64,000 bases of DNA from Allobosea lupini (GCF_900109525.1 NZ_FOAN01000004.1:62001-126000); one strand, 5' to 3'; positions 9,437-17,892 are shown, numbered from the stretch's first letter. Program-made: numbers and translations. Notes: a model not told the origin generated them from the sequence alone.

Positions 9437-10390
9437 TCAGCGGGTGGCGACCTTGCTGACAACCAGACGGTTGCCGGAGAAGGTGACCTGACCGTTCAGA
9501 CCGACCAGCTCCAGCATCAGGCGGAAATTACGGGTCAGGCGAGCGGAGTCGGCCGAGGTGGTGTAGAAGAAGTCGGCCGAGGTCGACGTCATCTGCGTGG
9601 CGCGATGGGCGCGGTAGCAACCCCAGCGAACGAACTCGCTCTCGACCCGGTCGACTTCCGTGGCGGTGAAGTCGCGCAGCTGGATCACGAAGTCGGTCGG
9701 CAGGCTGTTGCAGCCGTCGCCGCCAGCAGCGACCGGAGCCGCACCACCCGCACCGGCGCCACCGCCGAGGACGATACCGTCCTTGCCGACAGCAGCCGCA
9801 CCACCGCTCGGGCGGGCAAAGCCCTCAAGCTTCTGGGCGATCGCCGCGCCGAGATCGGCGGCGAGGAGGCGCGAGTGGGTGCCGACCGTCTCGAGCAGGC
9901 ACTCGGCGCTGCAGGGGTTCGGCAAGGCGGGCAGCTGGAAGCCGCCGACCTCGAAGGCCGCGATGAACTGGCCGGAGCGGACATTGAGCACGCGGCCGGC
10001 GATGCGGATCTCGGGGAAGCGGATGTCGGCAGCGACGGCGCGGCGGGCCGAGGCGTAGATCTGGTAGACGACCATGGCGTCGACCGGGGTCGAGACAGCG
10101 CGGGCGATCTCGATCAGCTCGGCGTCGCGGCGGCGGACCCGGGCGGTCTGGGTGATGCCCAGCGCCAGGCTGGTCTCGTCATAGACCTGGAAGCCGCGGG
10201 TGTTGAGATACTCCGAAAGCTGGAGCTGCACCCGATTGAAGATGCGGTTGTTGCGCGGAACCGTATCCGGATCGGCGTCGTCCGACATCACCAGGAGGTT
10301 GATGCGGGAATTCGGCGATTGGGCGCTGGCGACGACGCTGAAGGACATCAGCAGCGCGAGACCGAGCATGAGGCGCTTGAACAAAGCCAT
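9437..10390 (-). CDS. Exported protein, possible CsgG/LpoB/FlgT-like fold
   Basis: About 317 aa with a clear Sec signal peptide (MALFKRLMLGLALLMSFSVV, cleavage likely after ASAQ), so periplasmic; no lipobox Cys. The first half has an alpha/beta pattern (RINLLVMSDD, FNRVQLQLSEYLNTRGFQV, VDAMVVYQIYASAR, IRIAGRVLNVRSGQFIAAFE) reminiscent of the nucleotide-binding-like fold shared by CsgG, FlgT and LpoB. A Gly/Ala-rich linker follows, then a C-terminal domain of about 100 aa starting at CNSLPTDFVIQL with two Cys. The fold resemblance is my inference and not secure. Start chosen at 10390, with AGGGGG about 8 nt upstream. It lies 49 nt downstream of the OmpA-like gene and is followed by a terminator. 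Confidence 0.75.
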   Translation of the reverse strand: MALFKRLMLGLALLMSFSVVASAQSPNSRINLLVMSDDADPDTVPRNNRIFNRVQLQLSEYLNTRGFQVYDETSLALGITQTARVRRRDAELIEIARAVSTPVDAMVVYQIYASARRAVAADIRFPEIRIAGRVLNVRSGQFIAAFEVGGFQLPALPNPCSAECLLETVGTHSRLLAADLGAAIAQKLEGFARPSGGAAAVGKDGIVLGGGAGAGGAAPVAAGGDGCNSLPTDFVIQLRDFTATEVDRVESEFVRWGCYRAHRATQMTSTSADFFYTTSADSARLTRNFRLMLELVGLNGQVTFSGNRLVVSKVATR

Positions 10391-10439
10391 GACGATGCCC
10401 CCTGAGGCAAATGGTTGTTTCGGGAAGACGGTAGAAAAC

Positions 10440-11075
10440 TCAGCCGGTGATGGCGATGACTTCAACGCGGCGATTGACGGGTGAATAGGGGCTGCGCGGA
10501 TTGCGCAGCATATCAGGACCGAAGCCGTGGGCGACGAGGCGGCCAGGGCTGATCTCGCCGTAGGAGACCAGCCAGTCACGGACCGCGGCAGCCCGCTCCT
10601 GCGAGAGCTCGACATTGTAGTCGTAGCCGCCTTCGGCGCTAGTGTGGCCGGCGATCAGGAAGCGCTGATCGAGCAGGATCGGATCGCGCAGCGCCAGGGC
10701 AAGCCGCATTAGCGTGGCTTCTGCGCCCCGGCGCAGCGTCGCCGAGTCGTTGTCGAAGAAGACTGTGACTTCGACGCGGCGGGTCAGGTCGATCACGACA
10801 TCCGAACCGTAACCGCGCGGATGGACCCGGCGGGGCACCGGCGCGACGCGGCGCACCACGACCCTGCCGCCACCACTTGCGCCACCACCTGAGCGACCCG
10901 GCACGCGATCATGCGGCGCCAGCGAGCGCAGGATATTGGTCGCACCCTGGTCGGTCTGTGCCAGCGCAGGAAGAGCGCTCAGCAGCGGCAGCGAAAGGAC
11001 GAATCCACCGAGCGCCCGGCGGGACATCATCTGGGGAAGCTCGCCGTTGTCCTTGCGCTCATCTGCGTTCTTCAT
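10440..11075 (-). CDS. OmpA-family peptidoglycan-binding domain protein, exported
   Basis: About 211 aa. A long N-region followed by SRRALGGF and a hydrophobic stretch ending PALAQ suggests a Tat-type signal peptide (twin Arg about 18 residues in). The C-terminal two thirds is an OmpA-like domain: VTVFFDNDSATLRRGAEATL, then IAGHTSAEGGYDYNVELSQERA and VNRRVEV, which keep the usual peptidoglycan (diaminopimelate) contacts Asp and Arg. No beta-barrel is present, so it is probably a periplasmic or envelope-tethered peptidoglycan binder. It sits upstream of, and is probably co-transcribed with, the exported 317-aa protein. GGGGAT precedes the ATG at 11075. Confidence 0.82.
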   Translation of the reverse strand: MKNADERKDNGELPQMMSRRALGGFVLSLPLLSALPALAQTDQGATNILRSLAPHDRVPGRSGGGASGGGRVVVRRVAPVPRRVHPRGYGSDVVIDLTRRVEVTVFFDNDSATLRRGAEATLMRLALALRDPILLDQRFLIAGHTSAEGGYDYNVELSQERAAAVRDWLVSYGEISPGRLVAHGFGPDMLRNPRSPYSPVNRRVEVIAITG

Positions 11076-11368
11076 AGCCAGATCCCCTGTTTACCCTCTC
11101 TTCGCATAGTCCTGTAGCCTCGACAATGCGACGGCCGGCTCGGGTGAAGGCGGGTCGTAGCAGTGGCGTTGCCCGAGCTTTGCCACGGTTTGCCTGATTT
11201 TCGCGGCAGACCGCATTTTTTCCTGAACAGCGAGTGAATGAGCGCCCTCTCACGCGCGCACGTTCAAATTCCCGCACAGGGTTCCCCGGGCATCTGCGAA
11301 ACCGGCTCAGGGATCGCCAAGGGTCTGGCAACGTGCCCAGCGCACACCCGTTCATGAGGAGACCCGCC

Positions 11369-12322
11369 ATGGGCTTCCAGCTCGACCAGACCGCCCGCCT
11401 GCGCACCAGCCGCCTGCGCCTCGCCGTCGCCGCCCTCGCCGTCATCGTCTCGGCCGGCGCCGGTTTCGCGCAGGCCGAAGGCGGCAACCCGGATGCACCC
11501 AAGGTCGCCGAGCGGCCGCAGTCGCTGAAGCTGGAATTCTCCTCGCGCACCGTCTCGCTCGGCGTCGCCCAGTCGGCCCGCGAGATCATGACGACGCGCC
11601 AGATCGCCTTCGCGCCCGGCAGCTGGGAGGTCTCCTCCGATGCCCGCCGCGCCATCACCCAGCTGCGCGACATCTTCCGTGGCAATGCTCCCAAGGGCGC
11701 ACCCTTCGCCATCCTGGTCTCGGGCGGCGACGAGGTCGTCAATTATCGCCGGGCCCGTGCGCTCCGCACCCAGCTGATCGAGATGCAGCTCGAGGATGCC
11801 GGCAAGGTCGTGATCGCCGCCCGCGCCACCGGCGAAGGCCAGGCCACCGACGACGGCAAGGCACGCGTCGATCTCGTCCCGCTCGACCCGGCCCGCTGCG
11901 GCGGCTGCGGCGATGCTCCCTTCCGCACGCTCGTCCTCGACACCGGCGTCCAGAAGCTGGTGCGCGCCAGCGCCGAGGACGCGGTCGTTCCGGCCTCGCA
12001 GGTCGCCGGCAAGGACGGCCAGGACACCAACGTCACCGCGGCGCCGCTGCCGCCGGTGCGCCAGCAGGCGACCGAGAAGACTGTCGAACGCGCCCAGGCT
12101 CCGCGCCCCGCCCCGAAACTGGCGACCGCGCGGCAGGCGGAACCGCGCTATGACGGCCGCACCGTCATGGTCGAGCCCGATGATTACGGGCAGCAGCGCC
12201 GCCGCATCAGCCGCAGCACCAACCGCGGCTGCGCCATGCCGGACATCATCATCGACGACTACTATCCGGGTGGCCCGCTGGTCGGCTGCGACGGCAGCTA
12301 CGGCCCGCGCCCGCGCTGGTGA
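11369..12322 (+). CDS. Exported OmpA-like protein with Cys-containing C-terminal tail
   Basis: About 317 aa. It has a signal peptide (hydrophobic core LRLAVAALAVIVSAGAG, cleavage near AQA) and an OmpA-like segment (FAPGSWEVSSDARRAITQ, later VVNYRRARALRTQLIE and GEGQATDDGKARVDL). Then come a disordered Pro/Ala region and an Arg-rich tail ending in an unusual aromatic/Gly-rich segment with two Cys. Another Cys cluster (RCGGCGD) lies mid-protein. The start at 11369 has GAGGAGA about 6 nt upstream; an in-frame ATG at 11354 lacks this. It is divergent from the other OmpA-like gene across about 293 bp, in which I see no further gene but which should hold both promoters. A terminator follows. Confidence 0.78.
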   Translation: MGFQLDQTARLRTSRLRLAVAALAVIVSAGAGFAQAEGGNPDAPKVAERPQSLKLEFSSRTVSLGVAQSAREIMTTRQIAFAPGSWEVSSDARRAITQLRDIFRGNAPKGAPFAILVSGGDEVVNYRRARALRTQLIEMQLEDAGKVVIAARATGEGQATDDGKARVDLVPLDPARCGGCGDAPFRTLVLDTGVQKLVRASAEDAVVPASQVAGKDGQDTNVTAAPLPPVRQQATEKTVERAQAPRPAPKLATARQAEPRYDGRTVMVEPDDYGQQRRRISRSTNRGCAMPDIIIDDYYPGGPLVGCDGSYGPRPRW

Positions 12323-12335
12323 GTTCGGACCGGAT

Positions 12336-12380
12336 CAAAGCCTCCCGGGCGAGCGCAGAGCCGCCGGGGAGGCTTTGCCT
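12336..12380. terminator. Terminator hairpin
   Basis: Inverted arms CAAAGCCTCCCGG (12336-12348) and CCGGGGAGGCTTTG (12364-12377) are followed by CCTTTAT. It lies just after the exported OmpA-like gene and between converging genes, so it may serve the plus strand and also the hydroxyacid dehydrogenase transcript coming from the other side. Confidence 0.6.
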
Positions 12381-12436
12381 TTATGACTCCGCGCAACAGT
12401 GGCGCCGCAAACGCTTCGGACTCGTATCGGCGCTGT

Positions 12437-13408
12437 TCAGACGATCTGGTTGAGCAGCGCGGCCTCGCCGCGCTCCAGTCGGCCGAGATTGTCCAAGAGG
12501 ATATCGACGACATTGCTCTCATAGGCGCGGGTCTCGCCGGCGCTGTGCGGCGTCAGCAGCACCTGCGGCATCGCCCAGAGCGGCGAGCTTGCCGGCAGAG
12601 GCTCCTCGTACACGCAGTCGATGCCGGCGCCCGCGATACGGCCCGCTTCGAGCGCGGCGATCAGCGCAGGCTCGTCGACGACACGCCCCCGCGCGACATT
12701 GATCAGATAGGCCGAGGGCTTCATCGCCGCGAGCGCGGCGGCATCGATCAGCCCTTCCGTCTCCTGCGTCAGCGGGCAGGTCAAGGCGACGAAATCAGCC
12801 TTCGCGAGCGCGGCGTGCAGCTCCGCCGGCGGCACGATCGCCTCGACATTCGGCTCCGAGCCCGGCCGGCGGCGCACGCCGATCACGCGCATGCCGAAGG
12901 CGGAAGCGATTGCGGCGAGCCGCAGGCCGATACGGCCGAGACCGACGATGACCAGGGTCCGGCCGCCAAGCTCGTCCTCGCGGCGGGAGCGATCGCCGAT
13001 CATCGGCCGCCAATTGGCCTTTGCCTGGTTGTCGCGGGCGAGATGGAGCTGGCGCGCCAGCGCCAGGATCAGCGAGATCGCATGTTCGGCGACGGCGCGC
13101 TCGTTAGCGCCCTGGGCGCTGGCGAGGCGAACACCCGCCGCCGCCAGCTTCGGCTTGTCGAACTGGTCGGTGCCGGCGCTGATCGACTGGATGAAGCGCA
13201 GCTTGCCTAACCCGTCCAGGATCTCGTTGCGCCAGAGGCCGGAAACGACGAGGACATCGGCCTCCGCTGCCCGAGCCTTGAGATCGTCGACGGTTCGGAC
13301 CTCGAAGCTCGCCGCCGCGCCGTTACGCGCCAGATACTCGTCGCGCAGCTGATAGGCCGCATGGGCGAAGCCGATGGTGAGGGCGGACTGCTTCGGCCAG
13401 GGCTGCAT
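12437..13408 (-). CDS. D-2-hydroxyacid dehydrogenase, NAD(P)-dependent
   Basis: About 323 aa. Rossmann fingerprint VIVGLGRIGLRLAA, followed by the Arg pair (VRRR) that often marks NADP preference. Catalytic features are the Arg of INVARGRVVD, the Glu of CVYEEPL and the His of LLTPHSAG; an N-terminal catalytic half (LVVSGLWRNEILDGL, IQSISAGTDQFD) precedes them. Start chosen at ATG 13408, where GGAGAC lies about 10 nt upstream, rather than at a 25-codon extension. The substrate could be glyoxylate/hydroxypyruvate or another 2-oxoacid; the sequence does not decide. It is downstream of cobC on the same strand with a gap of about 105 bp. Confidence 0.85.
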   Translation of the reverse strand: MQPWPKQSALTIGFAHAAYQLRDEYLARNGAAASFEVRTVDDLKARAAEADVLVVSGLWRNEILDGLGKLRFIQSISAGTDQFDKPKLAAAGVRLASAQGANERAVAEHAISLILALARQLHLARDNQAKANWRPMIGDRSRREDELGGRTLVIVGLGRIGLRLAAIASAFGMRVIGVRRRPGSEPNVEAIVPPAELHAALAKADFVALTCPLTQETEGLIDAAALAAMKPSAYLINVARGRVVDEPALIAALEAGRIAGAGIDCVYEEPLPASSPLWAMPQVLLTPHSAGETRAYESNVVDILLDNLGRLERGEAALLNQIV

Positions 13409-13513
13409 GCGACTTGTCTCCGGATCGCTGGAATCACCTGACGATAGCGACGATACGCAGCTTCGTCCCATTCGCACCCGCATGCGCCGGCTGCGATGAC
13501 CGCGCAGCGAGGC

Positions 13514-14518
13514 TCAGGCCGACTTGAGGGCCTGCACCAACCGGGTCCAGCCCGCCTCGTGGCCCGGCAGGCCGAAGCGCAGGCGGCAAGGATCGTGCTG
13601 AAACCGGCGGACATAGATGCCGGCGCGGCCGAGCCTCTCGAACAGGGATGGCGCCTGCGGCGTCTCGATCAGGCGATAGAGCACGGTGCCGCCGACGACC
13701 CGGCCCTGTCCGGCAAGGAGAGCGTCGAGGCGCTTGCTGTCGGCGGCGCGCGCTTCGCCGGCCGCGGACAGCCACTGCGCATCGCCGAGCGCGACGGCTC
13801 CGACATGCAGCGCCGGCCCGGCCACCGCCCAGGGGCCGAGCATGGCCTGAAGGGCGTCGGTGAAGCGCTCTTCGCCAACGGCGAAGCCGAGCCTGAGGCC
13901 GGCCAGCCCGTAGGCCTTGCCGAAGGAGCGCAGAACGAGAGCCCCCTCCGGCAGGATCGGCAGCAGGCTCGTCTCAGGCGCGAAATCGGCAAAGGCCTCG
14001 TCGACCACCAGCAGGCCGCCTCGCGCGCCAAGCAACCCGGCCAGCTGGACCAGCGTCTCCTGCGCGACGACGCGCCCGTCCGGATTGTTCGGATTGACCA
14101 GCACGACGACATTGGCGTCACCGATCTCCGCGAGGTCCGCGATTTCGCGCACAATCGCGCCCGCCTTGCGCCAGGCCGGCGCGTGCTCGCCATAGGTCGG
14201 GCCGAGCACGGCGACATTCGCTGCCGGTATCAGACGCGGCAGCAACTCGATCAGGATCTGCGTGCCCGGCGCGGCGACGAGGCCGCTTTGCGGACGAATG
14301 CGGTAGGCCTTGCGGGCCGCCGCCAGCAGCGCGGCCTCGTCCGACTTGCCGGGCAGGCGCTGCCACAGGCTTAACGGCAGCTGCGGAAGCGGATAGGGGA
14401 TCGGGTTGATACCGGTCGAGAGATCGATCCAGGGTTCTGGCGCCTGCGGAAACAGCGCCTTGGCCGTGGCGAGATCGCCGCCATGCCAGATCGCTTCCTT
14501 CGTCTCCACGGCCGCCAT
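13514..14518 (-). CDS. cobC: Threonine-phosphate decarboxylase, cobalamin biosynthesis
   Basis: PLP-dependent fold-type I enzyme, 334 aa, providing (R)-1-amino-2-propanol phosphate for the cobalamin nucleotide loop. The start HGGDLATAK is typical of CobC. VVLVNPNNPDGR and LLVVDEAFADF hold the PLP contacts; the Schiff-base Lys lies in SFGKAYGLAGLRLGF; RLRFGLPG carries the carboxylate-binding Arg. Its ATG is interlocked with that of divergent cobD inside one CATG, so its promoter must lie within cobD; GGAGAG sits about 5 nt upstream on the minus strand. Named by the P. denitrificans scheme (CobD in Salmonella naming). Confidence 0.93.
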   Translation of the reverse strand: MAAVETKEAIWHGGDLATAKALFPQAPEPWIDLSTGINPIPYPLPQLPLSLWQRLPGKSDEAALLAAARKAYRIRPQSGLVAAPGTQILIELLPRLIPAANVAVLGPTYGEHAPAWRKAGAIVREIADLAEIGDANVVVLVNPNNPDGRVVAQETLVQLAGLLGARGGLLVVDEAFADFAPETSLLPILPEGALVLRSFGKAYGLAGLRLGFAVGEERFTDALQAMLGPWAVAGPALHVGAVALGDAQWLSAAGEARAADSKRLDALLAGQGRVVGGTVLYRLIETPQAPSLFERLGRAGIYVRRFQHDPCRLRFGLPGHEAGWTRLVQALKSA

Positions 14519-15497
14519 GTCGCTCTCCGCCAGCCTGCCGCTCCTCCTCGCCGCCCTCCTGATCGAGGCGGCGATCGGCTATCCGGCGCGCCTGTTCGCA
14601 TGGATCGGCCATCCCGTCACCTGGATCGGCGCGCTGATCGGCGCGCTGGATCGCAGCCTCAATCGCGAGAGCATGAGTTTCGCGATGCGGCGTCTGGCCG
14701 GTGTGGCCGCGCTCCTGATCCTGCTGGGTGTGACACTTGCCGCCTCGCTGGCCCTCGTCGCGCTCTGCCGCCTCGCCGAGCCGCTCGCTTTGCTGCCGCT
14801 GGCATTGCTGGCTTCCAGCCTGCTGGCGCAGCGAAGCCTGCACGAGCATGTCGCCCGCGTGGCCCAAGGATTGGAGCAAGGCGGCCTCACCGGGGGGCGC
14901 AAGGCGGTCGCGATGATCGTCGGCCGCGATCCGGAGAGCCTCGACGAGGCCGGCGTCGCGCGCGCCGCGATCGAGAGCCTCTCCGAGAATTTTTCCGACG
15001 GGATCGTCGCACCGGCCTTCTGGCTCGGCCTCGGCGGCCTGCCGGGCGGGGCACTCTATAAGGCGATCAACACCGCCGATTCGATGATCGGCCACAGATC
15101 GCCGCGACATCTCGCCTTCGGCTGGGCTGCCGCCCGGCTGGACGATCTCGTAAATTTACCAGCTTCTAGGCTGACTGCTTTGCTGCTGATCGCCGCCGCG
15201 GCGCTCGACCGGCAGGCCGAAGCCGGCGCCGCCTGGCGCGCCGTGCGTCGCGATGCCCGCCGCCACCGCTCGCCCAATGCCGGCTGGCCGGAGGCGGCGA
15301 TGGCAGGTGCGCTCGGGCTTCGTCTCGCCGGCCCGCGCGTCTACGGGGCGGTCAGGGTCGAGGATGGCTGGATGGGCGATGGCAGGGCGGAAGCGACGGC
15401 GGCGGACATAAGGCGGGCGCTCGCCCTCTACCGACGCTCCTGCCTGCTGCTCTGGGGGTTGGCGGCAGTTGCAAGCGTGGCCGCGCTCGCCCTCTAG
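14517..15497 (+). CDS. cobD: Adenosylcobinamide-phosphate synthase (CbiB family)
   Basis: Membrane enzyme of 326 aa that attaches aminopropanol (phosphate) to adenosylcobyric acid. Several hydrophobic segments (LPLLLAALLIEAAIGYP, AALLILLGVTLAASLALVAL) and family motifs HPVTWIGALIGALD, ESLSENFSDGIVAPAFW, YKAINTADSMIGHR and SPNAGWPEAAMAGALG. The start at 14517 shares CATG with cobC. The end shares CTAG with cobO: the TAG stops on both strands overlap by two bases. No intergenic DNA remains on either side. Confidence 0.94.
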   Translation: MSLSASLPLLLAALLIEAAIGYPARLFAWIGHPVTWIGALIGALDRSLNRESMSFAMRRLAGVAALLILLGVTLAASLALVALCRLAEPLALLPLALLASSLLAQRSLHEHVARVAQGLEQGGLTGGRKAVAMIVGRDPESLDEAGVARAAIESLSENFSDGIVAPAFWLGLGGLPGGALYKAINTADSMIGHRSPRHLAFGWAAARLDDLVNLPASRLTALLLIAAAALDRQAEAGAAWRAVRRDARRHRSPNAGWPEAAMAGALGLRLAGPRVYGAVRVEDGWMGDGRAEATAADIRRALALYRRSCLLLWGLAAVASVAALAL

Positions 15498-16105
15498 AAC
15501 TCGATCCCCTCCTGCGCCTTTACCCCGGCGGCGAAGTGATGCTTCACCAGCGTCATCTCGGTGACGAGGTCAGCCGCTTCGATCAGCTCCGGCTTGGCAT
15601 TGCGGCCGGTGACGACGACGTGGAGATCGGGCCGACGAGCCTGCAACGCCGCCACGACCTCGGCGAGCGGCAGGTAGTCGTAGCGCAGCGCGATGTTGAG
15701 TTCGTCGAGCACCAAGAGCCGGATGCTCTCATCGGCCATCAGCTCCCTGGCCTTGCCGAAAGCGCGCGTCGCGGCGGCGATGTCGCGGGCCTTGTCCTGC
15801 GTCTCCCAGGTGAAGCCCTCGCCCATCGAATGCCAGGAGACCTGATCGCCAAAGGCGTCCAGCGCCTTGCGTTCCCCGGTCGACCAGGCGCCCTTGATGA
15901 ACTGGACGACACCGATGCGCCAGCCATGGCCGAGCGCCCGCAGGATCAGGCCGAAGGCGGCGGTCGACTTGCCCTTGCCCGGGCCGGTGTTGACGATCAG
16001 CAGGCCCTTTTCCAGCGTCTTGCCGGCGACCTCGGCGTCCTGCACCGCCTTGCGCTTTGCCATCTTCGCCTTGTGGCGGGCAGCGTCCTCAGCTTCGTCG
16101 GTCAT
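15494..16105 (-). CDS. cobO: Cob(I)yrinic acid a,c-diamide adenosyltransferase (BtuR/CobO)
   Basis: ATP:corrinoid adenosyltransferase, about 203 aa, forming the Co-C bond of adenosylcobalamin in the cytoplasm. Walker-type loop NTGPGKGKSTAAFGL, then VVQFIKGAW, LLVLDELNIALRY and VVTGRNAKPELIEAADL, all characteristic of the CobA/BtuR/CobO family. Start taken as ATG at 16105; a GTG two codons upstream (16111) is possible. It lies about 15 nt downstream of cobP on the same strand. Its stop overlaps that of cobD in a CTAG tetranucleotide. Confidence 0.94.
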   Translation of the reverse strand: MTDEAEDAARHKAKMAKRKAVQDAEVAGKTLEKGLLIVNTGPGKGKSTAAFGLILRALGHGWRIGVVQFIKGAWSTGERKALDAFGDQVSWHSMGEGFTWETQDKARDIAAATRAFGKARELMADESIRLLVLDELNIALRYDYLPLAEVVAALQARRPDLHVVVTGRNAKPELIEAADLVTEMTLVKHHFAAGVKAQEGIEF

Positions 16106-16120
16106 CGTCACGTCGCGCTT

Positions 16121-16642
16121 CTACTTCACCTGCATCGGCAATCCGGCGACCATGAAGACCACGCGCGCGGCCTGCGCCGCAAGCCGCTGGTGGAGCCGGC
16201 CGGCCTCGTCGCGGAAGCGGCGGGCGAGCGCATTGTCCGGCACGATGCCGAGGCCGACCTCGTTCGAGACCAGCACCACCTCTGCGCTCGCCTCGCGGCA
16301 GGCCGCGACGAGCTCGCCGGTGGCGATCGCGATGTCGCGTTCGGCGAGCAGCAGATTGGTCAGCCAGAGCGTCAGGCAATCGACCAGGATGGGCTGTCCG
16401 GCTCGCGCATTGCGAATCGCCTCGGGCAGCGCGACAGGCGCATCGACCGTCTGCCAGTCGGGCGAGCGCCTGGCGCGGTGCTCGGCGATGCGGGCGCGCA
16501 TCTCTTCGTCATAGGCCTGCGCGGTCGCGATGTAGGTCCAGGGTGCCGGCAGCGCCTCGATCAGCGCCTCGGCATGACGGCTCTTGCCGGAACGGGCGCC
16601 GCCGAGGACGAGGGTGAGCAGGGGAAGGGTCATGTCTGGCAT
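16121..16642 (-). CDS. cobP: Bifunctional adenosylcobinamide kinase / adenosylcobinamide-phosphate guanylyltransferase
   Basis: About 173 aa, the usual length. It phosphorylates adenosylcobinamide and transfers GMP to it. P-loop VLGGARSGKSRHAE near the N-terminus, then YIATAQAYDEEMRARIAEH with the guanylylated His region, LVDCLTLWLTNLL, and VLVSNEVGLGIVPDN with the conserved Glu. Start ATG at 16642, with an in-frame ATG three codons later (16633); neither has a strong ribosome site. It is divergent from the riboswitch and cbtB. The longer open frame upstream is antisense to the riboswitch and is rejected. Confidence 0.94.
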   Translation of the reverse strand: MPDMTLPLLTLVLGGARSGKSRHAEALIEALPAPWTYIATAQAYDEEMRARIAEHRARRSPDWQTVDAPVALPEAIRNARAGQPILVDCLTLWLTNLLLAERDIAIATGELVAACREASAEVVLVSNEVGLGIVPDNALARRFRDEAGRLHQRLAAQAARVVFMVAGLPMQVK

Positions 16643-16703
16643 TCGCTTTCGGAGAGACGTCGTGCATTGCACAGCGCCGCGCCTGTGGCTAATGATCATC
16701 CGT

Positions 16704-16855
16704 GACGGTGCCTCGACGACGAGGTGAAAAGGGAACGCGGTGAAAGGCCGCGGCTGCCCCCGCAACTGTAAGCGGCGCGTCCTGCGCCATCGGCCACTGG
16801 GTTTCCCGGGAAGGCGGAGCAGGACACCAAGCCGTGAGCCAGGAGACCTGCCGTC
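16704..16855 (+). ncRNA. Cobalamin riboswitch (AdoCbl aptamer)
   Basis: All sequence hallmarks are present in order: GGTGCC near 16707, AAAGGGAACGCGGTGAAA near 16728, GCTGCCCCCGCAACTGTAA near 16753, CCACTGG near 16794, GGGAAGGCGG near 16808, and the B12 box AGCCAGGAGACCTGCC at 16837-16852. The closing P1 helix pairs GACGG (16704-16708) with CCGTC (16851-16855). About 50 nt separate it from the cbtB start, enough for an expression platform acting on ribosome access. It is expected to repress cbtBA and the downstream cob genes when adenosylcobalamin is abundant. Confidence 0.95.
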
Positions 16856-16904
16856 ATTCGATGTCGTCCAGCAGGCTGCCGGTGGGGTGGCCAAGGAGAA
16901 CCAG

Positions 16905-17078
16905 ATGAACACGGCTACCGTCACCAGCCAGGCCAGCGTTTCGGAGCGAGCGAAAGCCGTCGCCGCCGCGCTGATCCTCGGCTTCGTGCTGATCTACACC
17001 GTCGGCTTCGCCGCCTCGTCCACTGTCCACAACGCGGCGCACGACACCCGTCACGGCCTCGCCTTCCCCTGTCATTGA
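16905..17078 (+). CDS. cbtB: CbtB, predicted cobalt transporter small subunit
   Basis: 57-aa single-pass membrane protein (AKAVAAALILGFVLIYTVGFA) ending in a His-rich tail (HNAAHDTRHGLAFPCH) that fits CbtB; the His and Cys presumably bind Co2+ on the outer face. Start ATG 16905 with AAGGAGAA about 5 nt upstream. Directly downstream of the cobalamin riboswitch and followed 10 nt later by cbtA, the typical arrangement. An upstream in-frame extension would run through the riboswitch and is rejected. Confidence 0.92.
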   Translation: MNTATVTSQASVSERAKAVAAALILGFVLIYTVGFAASSTVHNAAHDTRHGLAFPCH

Positions 17079-17088
17079 GGGGAACCAC

Positions 17089-17844
17089 ATGGTCACGCGT
17101 GTTCTCACGGTCAGTATCCTGGCCGGGCTTCTGGCTGGGCTGCTGATCTCGGCGCTCCAGCACGTCACCACCACCCCGCTGATCCTCAAGGCCGAGACCT
17201 ACGAGGCGGCGTTGCGCGCGCAGGGCGCACCGATGCAGGCCGCCTTCTCAGGCGAAGCCCGCATCCAGCTCGCTCACAACGACCCAAAGGCAGGCCCAGA
17301 CCATGCCGGCGAGCATGACTGGAAGCCGCAGGACGGCTTGCAGCGCACGGCCTTCACCAGCCTGGTGACGATCGGCACCGCGATCGGCTTCGCGGCGCTG
17401 CTTCTCGCCGGGATGATCGCGGCGAACGAGCAGATCGACCAGCGCCGCGCATTGGCCTGGGCGGTGTGCGGCTTCTTCGCTTTCGGGCTCGCCCCGGCAA
17501 TGGGGCTGGCGCCGGAACTGCCGGGCTCCGCCGCAGCTGAACTGCAGCAGCGCCAGCTCTGGTGGCTGCTGACGGCGATGGTCACCGCCGGCGCGCTCTT
17601 CGTCTTCCTGCGCGTCGAGGCTTCCTGGGCCCGAGCACTCGCCGCCCTCGCCTTGCTACTGCCGCATCTGATCGGTGCTCCGCATCCGGCCGCGCCGGAA
17701 AGCAAGGTGCCGGCCGAGATCGCCGCACATTTCGCCGCGCTGTCGCTCGCCATCCAGGCCGCGCTCTGGCTCGTCACCGGTTTCGCCGTCGGCGTGCTCT
17801 GGCCCTGGGCCGCGCGCCGCAACGCCGCTCCCGTAGCGGCGTGA
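17089..17844 (+). CDS. cbtA: CbtA, predicted cobalt transporter membrane subunit
   Basis: 251 aa, about five to six membrane helices. The N-terminus (VSILAGLLAGLLISALQHV) is typical of CbtA, and a His/Asp-containing loop (HNDPKAGPDHAGEHDW) between the first two helices could bind metal. PHLIGAPHPAAPE is the conserved CbtA motif. It pairs with CbtB to take up cobalt under riboswitch control, feeding the cobaltochelatase CobN encoded downstream. Confidence 0.93.
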   Translation: MVTRVLTVSILAGLLAGLLISALQHVTTTPLILKAETYEAALRAQGAPMQAAFSGEARIQLAHNDPKAGPDHAGEHDWKPQDGLQRTAFTSLVTIGTAIGFAALLLAGMIAANEQIDQRRALAWAVCGFFAFGLAPAMGLAPELPGSAAAELQQRQLWWLLTAMVTAGALFVFLRVEASWARALAALALLLPHLIGAPHPAAPESKVPAEIAAHFAALSLAIQAALWLVTGFAVGVLWPWAARRNAAPVAA

Positions 17845-17892
17845 CGCCTCGTGCGGCCGGCGACGGCCGCGCCAGCCCAAGGAGGCGTTGTC

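Noticed and set aside
16643..16924. N-terminal extension of cobP, and an upstream extension of cbtB on the other strand
   Set aside because: Both would translate the cobalamin riboswitch region; the internal starts give conserved N-termini.
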